From NCBI GenBank assembly GCA_020427865.1, contig JAGQNX010000112.1:1-7315 (forward strand): a DNA stretch of 7,315 bases. The letters are read 5' to 3'. Shown in pieces: positions 1-6,872 of this stretch (positions are counted from its first letter, which is position 1; every line of letters starts with the position of its first letter). A program made the position numbers and the translations under genes. Under the pieces are notes generated by a model, which saw only the letters and a program-made list of their open reading frames with translations, was not told the origin of the DNA and did not search any database. Source of the stretch: a candidate division WWE3 bacterium (GTDB lineage Bacteria; Patescibacteriota; WWE3; UBA101185; UBA10185).

Positions 1-420
1 ATATTTCCAAGACCCCTTATAGATTCGGAAGATTTTAATTTTTTTTTTTCCTTTCTAAAAACAGCTATTCGGTATTTTATACAAAACAATGAAGACTTTT
101 CTAAACCTATATTAGCTGCTGAGTTTGAACAAGCTGTAGTTGATGTCGTAGTTGATAAGACGTTGCGCGCTATTTCTAAACACAATGTATCCACACTTTT
201 GGTAGGTGGTGGGGTAGCGGCCAACCGAGTGCTTCGTGAACGTTTGCAAAGCAATACATTGGGTGTAACGGTACATGTGCCCCCTATATATTTATGTATG
301 GATCATCCAGCTTATATTGCGACAGCTGCCTATTGGTTGTACAAAGATACCTATAATACATATCTGTTAAAGGACATCGAGGTTAATCCTTCGCTTACTA
401 TTACTTCCTCTGCCAACTAA
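1..420 (+). CDS. tsaD: tRNA N6-adenosine threonylcarbamoyltransferase TsaD, C-terminal part
   Basis: TsaD transfers the threonylcarbamoyl group from TC-AMP to A37 of ANN-decoding tRNAs (t6A synthesis), in the cytoplasm with TsaB and TsaE. The gene enters from the left in frame 1; 139 codons are present, about 40 percent of a normal TsaD (roughly 340 residues). Recognisable blocks in order are FPRPLIDSEDF at the start, the LKTAI block (family FSGLKTA), AAEFEQAVVDVVVDKTLRA, LLVGGGVAANRVLRERL (the glycine-rich nucleotide-binding block) and PPIYLCMDHPAYIATAAYWLY. The last corresponds to the family P..LCTDNAAMIA block, and its Asp, a metal ligand in the family, is kept. Deviations: the family FDFSFSGLKT reads FNFFFSFLKT here, so Ser and the usual Gly are both Phe, and the TDN triad reads MDH. 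The Phe run is encoded by an 11-T tract (39-49), yet the frame is intact through the stop. Identity is secure; full activity is not. Confidence 0.93.
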   Translation: MFPRPLIDSEDFNFFFSFLKTAIRYFIQNNEDFSKPILAAEFEQAVVDVVVDKTLRAISKHNVSTLLVGGGVAANRVLRERLQSNTLGVTVHVPPIYLCMDHPAYIATAAYWLYKDTYNTYLLKDIEVNPSLTITSSAN

Positions 421-437
421 TTGTCAGATTCTTTTTT
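409..437 (+). terminator. probable intrinsic terminator of tsaD
   Basis: Arms at 409-416 and 421-428 (TCTGCCAA and TTGTCAGA) pair over eight positions with one C-U mismatch around a CTAA loop. They are followed by ATTC-free T-rich sequence ending in six T at 432-437. The tsaD stop codon TAA (418-420) lies in the loop, so the end of the gene and the hairpin overlap. The stem is short and only moderately GC-rich, hence moderate confidence. Confidence 0.5.
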
Positions 438-441
438 AGAG

Positions 442-470
442 TTTTCCACATATTCACAAGGTTTTCCACA
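442..470 (+). promoter_or_regulatory. paired DnaA-box-like sites
   Basis: Two identical copies of TTTTCCACA (442-450 and 462-470) fit the general DnaA-box pattern TTWTNCACA and sit 20 bp apart, about two helical turns, on the same face. Between them, 450-458 (ATATTCACA) differs from the pattern at one position. A further copy in the opposite orientation with one mismatch (526-534) overlaps the next gene's GTG start. No dnaA or dnaN is in the window. The sites could be regulatory or DnaA-titrating; an origin role is not supported by anything else here. Confidence 0.35.
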
Positions 471-506
471 GCATTTATTTGCCCTCCTCTTCTACCTGAC
501 ACGTAG

Positions 507-536
507 TTGACACATACGTATCATATGTGGAAATAT
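507..536 (+). promoter_or_regulatory. candidate promoter for the DUF5343 gene
   Basis: A perfect -35 hexamer TTGACA lies at 507-512. The best -10 is AAATAT at 531-536, with an 18-bp spacer. The -35 lies in the second of two near-identical direct repeats, TGACACGTA (497-505) and TGACACATA (508-516), spaced 11 bp apart, which could be an operator. If this promoter is used, transcription would start near 543, downstream of the GTG at 527, and would favour the in-frame ATG at 551 as the true start on an almost leaderless mRNA. Confidence 0.4.
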
Positions 537-1102
537 ATGTTTATTACTTTATGCACCAGTTATATCCCCTAATTACTAATCTAAATAAATTCGATGACTT
601 TTTAGAGACTCTCGTCGTTTCTAAAACGCCTGCCAAGTTTACGTATGCTTATTTGAATTCGTTGGGGTATTCCAGCTCTAAAGATCGAGAATTTGTAAAA
701 GTGTTAATTATGCTGGGTTTTTTAGGGTCTACAGGGATTCCCACTGATTTGTATTTATCAATTAAGAATAAAGACAAATTTCCACGCGTACTTGCTGTAC
801 GGTTAAGTATTCTTTACAAAGAAATATTTAAATTAAATGCTGCTGCAAATACTCTGCCTGACTACGAACTAACTCCACTATTTAGTTCTTTAACAGGTTA
901 TGGGCAACAACGTTCCTTACGTTATGCACTAACCTTTAAGCACTTGGTGGCACATGCAGACTTTGGTGTAGAGGTTACACCTGTTTTAAAGAATGAAACT
1001 AACGTGCTACGACCTATAAACATAAATTTAACTCTCAACGTGACTAGCCCTGCTGAACTTGAAGGTTTTATTAATACCTTGAGAGAACACCACATTTTTT
1101 AG
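527..1102 (+). CDS. DUF5343-family protein
   Basis: The protein is 191 residues from GTG 527, or 183 from the in-frame ATG at 551; neither start has a Shine-Dalgarno sequence. The sequence follows the DUF5343 pattern. An N-terminal helical, winged-helix-like part reads TPAKFTYAYLNSLGYSSSKDREFVKVLIMLGFLGSTGIPTD in two adjoining blocks (about residues 34-74). It is followed by a segment rich in Ala, Leu and Lys with the marker SLTGYG, then ALTFKHLVAHADF. The C-terminal strand-helix INLTLNVTSPAELEGFINTLREHH resembles the tail often found on these proteins. There is no signal peptide or membrane segment, so it is probably cytoplasmic. The biochemical function of DUF5343 is not known to me, though family members are often met in accessory or defence-type neighbourhoods. 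It lies 12 bases upstream of the large secreted protein gene, suggesting one transcript. Family assignment is from pattern memory only. Confidence 0.8.
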   Translation: MEIYVYYFMHQLYPLITNLNKFDDFLETLVVSKTPAKFTYAYLNSLGYSSSKDREFVKVLIMLGFLGSTGIPTDLYLSIKNKDKFPRVLAVRLSILYKEIFKLNAAANTLPDYELTPLFSSLTGYGQQRSLRYALTFKHLVAHADFGVEVTPVLKNETNVLRPININLTLNVTSPAELEGFINTLREHHIF

Positions 1103-1114
1103 TAATATTTACAT

Positions 1115-4100
1115 GTGCGTAGATTTATCTTATTTTCTTTACTAGTTACTTCTTTTATTGCAGTATCTACTAAAGTTTTTGCCATTGAATATTCTTATCC
1201 CACTGTTCGTATTTTTGACTTTAAAATTGAAGACTCTAGTGTTGTTTCGTTACTTGCACCTTTTAAATCTTCTGTGGTTCTTTCGGCACGTGGTAATAAC
1301 ACTTTTAAAATACCTATGCATATGAAGGTCGTATACAACAATCAGGTACGTGCTGTGTTTACTCTCTCACCTACTCTAGATGCCTATACTTATAATTACC
1401 GTGGGTATACTCCTTTTGATATTAAAAAGTTACGTGTTGAGTTTTCTGCAGACCCCTACAAAGACAGCACTGCTAACGTTGATATTAAGTCTTTAGAAAG
1501 AGAATTCTATTTGAGTTCTATAACCGTAGGAAAGGATAAGTATGATCCTAGAAGTGCTTTTATAGTAGGTGCACACTCTGCTGAATCTGGCTGTACACAA
1601 GGTGATTTTAAACATACTAATACCTTGGAGTGTAATGGGTATTTTGATTTTTCATTTGAGCAGGTGACTGCAACTCCTGTTGCAAGTAATATTACACAGG
1701 TTAACTACGATATAGAGGCTGTGATAGGACAAATAAATACCAAAGAAACTAATTACAACAGTGTGGTCCCTAACCGTGTGTTTCATCCGGGTGGTGTATT
1801 AATAGACACTACATCAACACCTAACAAAGCCTATGTATATGACTCGGGTAATAACCGTATTTTAGGTTTTGAAAGTTTAGGTTTTTGTGCGGAAGGTGAT
1901 CCTTCTTTTCAATCTCAAATAATTGATTCTTCTGAATCTCTTAGTAGTGCCAGCTATATATTAGATGGTGTATATGGTATTTGTAATGCTGGTGAATGGG
2001 CACTCAATCGGGGGGATGCAAGTGGCTACGTTACTGTCTCTGTTGACCCCACAAGGACCATTGAGTCCTTTTCCATATATGATCGGGCTTGCCCTGATAG
2101 TGTATCTTCCGGCACTATAACACTATCCGATGGCAGTGTATTTTCCTTTGATGCCTTGGAGAATACAGGCCGTATACCTACTACTGTAAATGTCGGTGGA
2201 AAGTCTGGAATTACTCAATTTACTGTAGTAATAAACAGGGGTGCGGGAACCAATATTGGATTAGGTGAGATTGTGATTAACTATTCTAACTCTTTAGGTT
2301 CTATTCCCTGTACCTCTAATTTAGATTGTGGTGCTGGATATTGCAGTATAAATCCCTATAAATATGCCGACATTATAATAGGTCAGCCTTCCGGTTATGA
2401 TCATGGATCGTGTAATTTAGATAACACAATATATGCAATGCCCTCTGCATCTACACTTTGCTCAAACTCTGGTCATTTTACTATTACCAAAGCTGAAGGA
2501 CCTACTTCTACTACGATGGATGTGGATTTACAGGGTAATCTTTATGTCGCCGATTTTTTTAATAATCGAATATTAAGGTACAATAATCCTTTTACAACAG
2601 GAGACAGTGTGGCTGACTACGTATGGGGGCAAGATGCCTTTACTACTAGATCTTGTAATAAAGGTCGTGGTTTTGATAATCCCTCTGCAGATTCTTTGTG
2701 TATGGGGCACTATAACCGAACTCCATTTCTTACTTTTTCTGTAGGACTTGATGTTGATTCTAAAAACAATATGTGGGTGACTGATGCAATTAACCAACGC
2801 GTTCTTAGATTCTCAGACTCTGATAAAGATGGAATACCTGATAAAACTGCTGATATTGTTCTAGGGCAGTCTAGCTTTAAGGATTCGTCATCAAGTTGTG
2901 CTGTTGGTAGTACTACGGATCTATGTAAACCTAATAGTGTAGTTTACAAGGAATCCACAGATGAACTATTTGTTGTAGATAACGAGTTTGAAGGTGCTGC
3001 ACGTGTTGTTGTTTTTGGCCCGGGTATTGCTAGTGGTATGCATATAACTAGGGAAATAGGTCGTTCGGTGGATCCTGCCTTTGGGTTGCGTTGGCCCCGA
3101 GGCATTGCCCTTTACCCTCAAAACCCCACATCGAATCCCAATGGTGACCTTGATTTGATTGTAAATGATAATGGACATCATCGTACCGTAGTGTTTGATA
3201 ACGCTGGAAAAATATCGCGTGTATTAGGCCAGCCCGATGCTTCTTCCACTGAATCTGATTTAACTGCGTTTGCATTTGGTAGAGGTGTTATAAATGATGG
3301 TAGGTTGTATCAAGCTGATGGTGGTATTGGCGTGGATTCTGCTGGGTCTATTTATTTAAATGATCTTTGGTTCAATCCAGGTGTTTCCAAATTTGATACG
3401 CCTCTGGTGACTTTAGGTGCATTTAACTATCCAGTTTCTAAATTTTTGATTCCCTCTGTGTCTGGTATTCATCAGTGGAATTCTACAACTGCCTATAGTG
3501 GTGCTGATTGGAATGGTTTTAGTTTAAGTGACTCCCAACTTTTTGTGTCTGATAAAAAGAGGTTATTAGTGTGGAATGCTCCTGCAGATACTATAGGTAC
3601 AAATTCTCCTGCAGATTTTGTTATTGGTCAAGATGGCTTTGATACTAATCAAACAAGTTTTATTTTTTCAGCTGTTAATAAGCATTCTGTATCTTCCACT
3701 ATGTTGTGGGTGGCTGATTCGGGTAATATTTTCGGTATACCTCTGCCGATAACATCTTCTGCCTTACGTCTAGAGGATATTCCCGGTAGTGTAGCTATTC
3801 GTTCAGCACTTGGCGAACTTACAGGTGTTGATGGTGCTACTTTTATATTGCAAGGTACTGATGTTGAGGTTGATCCCTATGATGACACCGTGCTTTGGTA
3901 TGTGGACACTTTTAACAGTCGTATACTTAGAATCTCGAATGCTACTACTTCTCCAATTGTAACTATGGTTATTGGGCAGCCTGATGCCCGAAACTCTGAT
4001 TCTATGGTAGGTAATTGTAATCGAGGAGGTCGAAGTGCACATTCGTTATGTAATCCAAGTTCTGTAAAGTTTGACAACTTTGGAAATATGTACGTTGCTG

Positions 4101-4753
4101 AAGGTGTTTATGAGGGTCGTGATGATGCACCTGGAAATATGCGTATAATTGAATTTGATAAAAACACTATCGATTCTGCTGTTTCAAGTGGGAATATGTA
4201 TCCTCTTCCTGACGCTCAACGTATTTATGGTAGCCCTGATTTTAATTTGCGTTTGTGTTCTCAAGATTCTAATACTAAATATGAGCGTCCTTGTAACATT
4301 ATGAATCTTGCATTTGATAAGGATAACCGTCTTTTTATCTCGGTTGATTCTTGGTACAACCGCCAAAACAACAGGCTTTTTGCTTATAAAGATCCTTTAA
4401 GAAATATTGGTCCTGTTAACTTTGATATAACCAAAGGGGATTTTGTTCTGCCTATACCTGTAGGTCAGGGGGGAGACCTCACCTTTGATTCTACAGGAAA
4501 CCTCTGGTTTCAAGATCATACTTGGAATAGGTTGCTAAAGGTATCCCTAGATCTTACAGAAAGCGTCTCAGGTGATTGTAATGCCGATGGTAAGTTATCT
4601 ATCTTAGACCTTTTGGAAGTCACAACAGACTACCTAACCAATTCCGCAAAAACCTCCGCAGTTGTTTTCTGTGATTATGATGGCAATGGTTCTATAAACA
4701 CACCCGACATTATTAAACGTTTTACCTCAGGTTTAACCTCTTTACTAAGATAA
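1115..4753 (+). CDS. secreted multidomain NHL beta-propeller protein with CBM60-like, galactose-binding-like and dockerin domains
   Basis: The protein has 1212 residues, starting at GTG 1115. Residues 1-23 form a Sec signal peptide (Arg2-Arg3, hydrophobic core, cleavage after VFA), so it is exported. Residues about 50-180 match a Ca-dependent CBM60-like carbohydrate-binding module: 'VVLSARG', 'LRVEFSADPY', 'LSSITVGKDKY' and a closing C160/C173 pair with NGYFDF. The propeller units carry (I/V)xGQ motifs with Gly at about 205, 423, 505, 584, 705, 838, 954 and 1039 (GS in the last). Several carry the NHL strand pattern, for example NLYVAD then NNRILRY at 475-489. Residues about 269-391 are a galactose-binding-like (discoidin/DUF7402-type) domain inserted in an early blade (LDGVYG, SIYDR, TLSDGS, GLGEIVI), followed by three Cys (399, 405, 410). 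Residues 1153-1212 are a type I dockerin with two Ca-loops (CNADGKLS, DYDGNGS) and C1155/C1186. It is likely a surface or released glycan-binding adhesin; no catalytic motif is visible. CBM60 and galactose-binding calls are weaker than the NHL and dockerin calls. Confidence 0.9.
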   Translation: MRRFILFSLLVTSFIAVSTKVFAIEYSYPTVRIFDFKIEDSSVVSLLAPFKSSVVLSARGNNTFKIPMHMKVVYNNQVRAVFTLSPTLDAYTYNYRGYTPFDIKKLRVEFSADPYKDSTANVDIKSLEREFYLSSITVGKDKYDPRSAFIVGAHSAESGCTQGDFKHTNTLECNGYFDFSFEQVTATPVASNITQVNYDIEAVIGQINTKETNYNSVVPNRVFHPGGVLIDTTSTPNKAYVYDSGNNRILGFESLGFCAEGDPSFQSQIIDSSESLSSASYILDGVYGICNAGEWALNRGDASGYVTVSVDPTRTIESFSIYDRACPDSVSSGTITLSDGSVFSFDALENTGRIPTTVNVGGKSGITQFTVVINRGAGTNIGLGEIVINYSNSLGSIPCTSNLDCGAGYCSINPYKYADIIIGQPSGYDHGSCNLDNTIYAMPSASTLCSNSGHFTITKAEGPTSTTMDVDLQGNLYVADFFNNRILRYNNPFTTGDSVADYVWGQDAFTTRSCNKGRGFDNPSADSLCMGHYNRTPFLTFSVGLDVDSKNNMWVTDAINQRVLRFSDSDKDGIPDKTADIVLGQSSFKDSSSSCAVGSTTDLCKPNSVVYKESTDELFVVDNEFEGAARVVVFGPGIASGMHITREIGRSVDPAFGLRWPRGIALYPQNPTSNPNGDLDLIVNDNGHHRTVVFDNAGKISRVLGQPDASSTESDLTAFAFGRGVINDGRLYQADGGIGVDSAGSIYLNDLWFNPGVSKFDTPLVTLGAFNYPVSKFLIPSVSGIHQWNSTTAYSGADWNGFSLSDSQLFVSDKKRLLVWNAPADTIGTNSPADFVIGQDGFDTNQTSFIFSAVNKHSVSSTMLWVADSGNIFGIPLPITSSALRLEDIPGSVAIRSALGELTGVDGATFILQGTDVEVDPYDDTVLWYVDTFNSRILRISNATTSPIVTMVIGQPDARNSDSMVGNCNRGGRSAHSLCNPSSVKFDNFGNMYVAEGVYEGRDDAPGNMRIIEFDKNTIDSAVSSGNMYPLPDAQRIYGSPDFNLRLCSQDSNTKYERPCNIMNLAFDKDNRLFISVDSWYNRQNNRLFAYKDPLRNIGPVNFDITKGDFVLPIPVGQGGDLTFDSTGNLWFQDHTWNRLLKVSLDLTESVSGDCNADGKLSILDLLEVTTDYLTNSAKTSAVVFCDYDGNGSINTPDIIKRFTSGLTSLLR

Positions 4754-6463
4754 AACAACTTGAAGTAAGTCTTCTATAGCTATAGATGTAACTTCTGTTT
4801 TAGAACGTTCTTTAACTTCTAGATTTTCTATTGAGGTTCTTTTAGATACCACTACTCTATATGGGCATCCAATTAAATCTGCATCAGCAAACTTTTCTCC
4901 TGCTGTAACTGACTCTCTATCGTCGAATAAAACTTCTATACCTTTGTCTAGTAACACTTTATATACTTGCTCTGCTTGTTCTTTAACTTCCACTTCTTCC
5001 AGATTAAGTGCTACTAAATGCACTACGAACGGTGCAATTTCTTTTGGCCATACTAAACCTTTATCATCATTATAAATTTCTGCAATTGTAGCTATCGTAC
5101 GCCCTATACCTATTCCATAACAACCCATATAAAAAGGTGTTAAACTCCCGTCTTCTGCAGCAAAGGTTGCATTAGACATTTTAGTTGTATAGTGGCATCC
5201 CAACTGAAAAATGTTTCCTACCTCTATTCCCTTCTTTTGTATAAGGGTTTTTCCGTCGTGTGTTTTATACCCTTCTTTTGCAAGGGCTATATCAAATAGC
5301 TGTTCACACTCAAAATCTCTTCCATAGTTAACATTACGTGAGTCTGTGCTTTCTTCTTTTTGGCCACCTATAAAGTTTTTAACACTAGTTAGAGATAGGT
5401 CACCTACATAGCGTACTTTTATGCCATTACTATTATTTTCGTGTCCCCATGAATGCACATAACCTGGTTTAGTTCCTATACTATGTAAATCCTCTTCTGT
5501 AGCTTCTTCTAACACACCTACTAGCCCCAACTTTTGCTCTAGTTTTGTTTTGTTAACTTCTAAATCTCCTCTTATTACTGCTATAAGTATCTCTTTAGTT
5601 ACTCTATTTTTATAAACTACATTTTTAAGAAACCTGCTAGCGGGTAATCCATAGTGTTTTTCATTATCTTCCATTGTTTTGACCCATGCGGGTTGTTCTA
5701 TAATTTCGAAGTCCTTTAATTCTTCTTGGGGGTTCACTTCTTCGCGTGCAAAGTCTGCTACATCTTCGTGTTTTTGATACATTCCATCATCCGTAACAAA
5801 ATATGTAGATTCACCCACATGTGAATCGGCTATTAATTCATGGCAATATTCTCCCCCTATATAGCCATTATCTGCTTCTACAACTCGTGTTTCTAAACCT
5901 AATCTTTTAAAGATTCTTACATAGGTGTCTTCCATGTTTTTATATTCTTGTATAAAGTCCTGTGCATTTGTATGGAAAGAATACGCGTCTTTCATAGTAA
6001 ATTCTCTTACACGGAGTAGTCCGCCGCGTGCTCTAAGTTCATCTCTAAATTTTTGTGAGAATTGGTAAATATTAAAAGGTAAATCTCTATACGAAAGATC
6101 AAACTGTCTTACTAAAGCTACCATCATCTCTTCTGCGGTACCTCCCAATACAAATTTAGAGTTTCTTCTATCTGTAACTTGCATAAGCTCAAAACCTGCT
6201 GCGTTATCCCTATTTGTTTCTTCCCATAATTCTAAAGGATGTAGAGTTGGTGTTAGCACTTCTTGCCCACCTGATTTATTCATTTCTTCTCTAATTATGC
6301 CTATTACTTTATTTCTTACACGCATCCCCAAAGGTAAAAAGTAATACCTCCCTGCAGTACTTTCTCTTACAAAACCTCCTTGATATAGTAGTTTGTGAGA
6401 TGCAAATTGCATATCTTTCTTTGCAGATTTTACGGTTTTTCCAAATAATTTTGATTGTTTCAT
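4745..6463 (-). CDS. proS: prolyl-tRNA synthetase (bacterial type, with editing insertion domain)
   Basis: This class II aminoacyl-tRNA synthetase charges tRNA-Pro with proline using ATP, in the cytoplasm. Its 572 residues are the normal length of bacterial-type ProRS. Seen in order: class II motif 1 region (about 45-77), GGTAEEM (108-113, the family TxE block), motif 2 FRDELRARGGLLRVREFTMKD split over 139-159, ADNGYIGGEYCHEL (197-210), the YbaK-like INS domain (about 225-405) with FLKNVVY and RGDLEVNKTKL, motif 3 GCYGIGIGRT (447-456), and the anticodon-binding domain (about 477-572) with FDDRESVTAGEKFADADLIG. The INS domain deacylates mischarged Ala-tRNA-Pro, and the Lys at 280 sits where the editing Lys lies in the family. 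Motif 2 has RVREF in place of the usual RGREF. The ATG at 6461-6463 has only a weak purine-rich stretch upstream. A T-box leader precedes it, so expression should rise when tRNA-Pro is uncharged. The 3' end overlaps the convergent propeller gene by 9 bases. Confidence 0.97.
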   Translation of the reverse strand: MKQSKLFGKTVKSAKKDMQFASHKLLYQGGFVRESTAGRYYFLPLGMRVRNKVIGIIREEMNKSGGQEVLTPTLHPLELWEETNRDNAAGFELMQVTDRRNSKFVLGGTAEEMMVALVRQFDLSYRDLPFNIYQFSQKFRDELRARGGLLRVREFTMKDAYSFHTNAQDFIQEYKNMEDTYVRIFKRLGLETRVVEADNGYIGGEYCHELIADSHVGESTYFVTDDGMYQKHEDVADFAREEVNPQEELKDFEIIEQPAWVKTMEDNEKHYGLPASRFLKNVVYKNRVTKEILIAVIRGDLEVNKTKLEQKLGLVGVLEEATEEDLHSIGTKPGYVHSWGHENNSNGIKVRYVGDLSLTSVKNFIGGQKEESTDSRNVNYGRDFECEQLFDIALAKEGYKTHDGKTLIQKKGIEVGNIFQLGCHYTTKMSNATFAAEDGSLTPFYMGCYGIGIGRTIATIAEIYNDDKGLVWPKEIAPFVVHLVALNLEEVEVKEQAEQVYKVLLDKGIEVLFDDRESVTAGEKFADADLIGCPYRVVVSKRTSIENLEVKERSKTEVTSIAIEDLLQVVLS

Positions 6464-6538
6464 TTTGTTTGTTCTTTCTTTTGTTTTCTATATTTATTAG
6501 GTGCCCTAACTATCAACGCTTCAGTTATTCATAGAATT
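6464..6538 (-). other. proS leader between terminator and start codon
   Basis: The 75 bases between the terminator U-tract and the proS ATG hold one small hairpin (TTAGG and CCTAA around a 3-nt loop, 6497-6509) and a purine-rich AAGAAAGAAC stretch just before the start. No strong Shine-Dalgarno sequence and no reading frame of note were seen. Confidence 0.5.
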
Positions 6539-6610
6539 AAAAAAGCCCCATCACCACCAAACCCATACTGCTGCCTAAGCTTAATGTATTAGATTTGGTG
6601 AGGACGAGGC
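6539..6610 (-). terminator. T-box-controlled transcription terminator before proS
   Basis: On the - strand, GCCTCGTCCTCACCAAA (6594-6610) pairs with TTTGGTGGTGATGGGGC (6545-6561) over 17 positions, with one mismatch and a few G-U pairs. It is followed directly by six U (6539-6544). The 33-nt loop can fold further. The 5' arm overlaps the antiterminator 3' strand completely, which makes this the 'off' state of the switch. Confidence 0.9.
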
Positions 6611-6812
6611 TCTTAAGAAAATGTTAAGAAATCTCGAGGTACCACCTCACTTTGTTTTAAGATCACCCTTAAAACCTTGTTAACTGCCAAATAGCAGTGT
6701 CCTTAATGTTGATCTTAGTAAGGCTCTAAGAAAAGTTAGTATTTAAATCTTACCCTTAAGATTTAACATGTCCTTTTACGCTCCAGAATAGGAAGTTCTT
6801 TCAACACGTATC
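6539..6812 (-). promoter_or_regulatory. T-box riboswitch of proS
   Basis: The T-box sequence GTGAGGTGGTACCTCGAG (6633-6650, - strand) contains the conserved UGGUACC bulge. GUGAGG and CGAG flank that bulge and pair with CUCG and CCUCAC downstream (6598-6608), which is the canonical antiterminator; an inner TCTTAA/TTAAGA helix caps it. The same downstream strand is the 5' arm of the terminator, so the two folds exclude each other. UGGU would pair with ACCA, the 3' end of a tRNA with discriminator A, as expected for tRNA-Pro. Upstream lie an ACGUGU/ACAUGU helix (6804-6809 with 6766-6771), a perfect 10-bp hairpin (6743-6766, loop AGGG on the - strand), and an 8-bp helix (6658-6665 with 6710-6717) enclosing a small hairpin (6683-6698). 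I could not fold a standard Stem I. A proline codon CCU at 6721-6723 in a 7-nt loop is the best specifier candidate, at low confidence. Confidence 0.9.
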
Positions 6813-6818
6813 TACTGT

Positions 6819-6847
6819 ATATTATTTTGCATGTGTACTTTTGTCAA
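6819..6847 (-). promoter_or_regulatory. promoter of the proS T-box transcript
   Basis: On the - strand, a perfect -35 TTGACA (6842-6847) is followed after exactly 17 bp by TAATAT (6819-6824), a good -10. Transcription would start near 6812, at the beginning of the structured leader. The -35 overlaps the -35 region of the divergent + strand promoter. Confidence 0.8.
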
Positions 6848-6866
6848 CTTTATATTGTGTTATAAT
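6838..6866 (+). promoter_or_regulatory. promoter of the second T-box-like transcript
   Basis: A consensus -10 TATAAT lies at 6861-6866 and is preceded by TGT (6858-6860), giving an extended -10. There is no good -35 at standard spacing: TTGTCA at 6841-6846 is only 14 bp away. An extended -10 promoter can work without one. The start would be near 6873, giving a leader of about 185 nt before the DUF1232 start codon. Confidence 0.65.
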
Positions 6867-6872
6867 TTTCTT

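Noticed and set aside
442..534. Chromosomal replication origin
   Set aside because: Only a few DnaA-like boxes, no dnaA or dnaN neighbour and no clear AT-rich unwinding array; kept only as a regulatory candidate.
1113..1115. ATG at 1113 as the start of the large secreted protein
   Set aside because: It is out of frame with the signal peptide; the frame from GTG 1115 gives the Arg-Arg, hydrophobic core and VFA cleavage site.
2573..4366. Several - strand open frames of 60-79 codons inside the propeller gene
   Set aside because: They lie wholly within a long, domain-supported + strand gene, overlap one another and have no recognisable domain; they are chance frames.
4680..4760. Bidirectional terminator between the convergent genes
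   Set aside because: Only a 5-bp AGGTT/AACCT palindrome with a one-base loop and a weak GAAG/CTTC pairing were found, without a suitable T-run.
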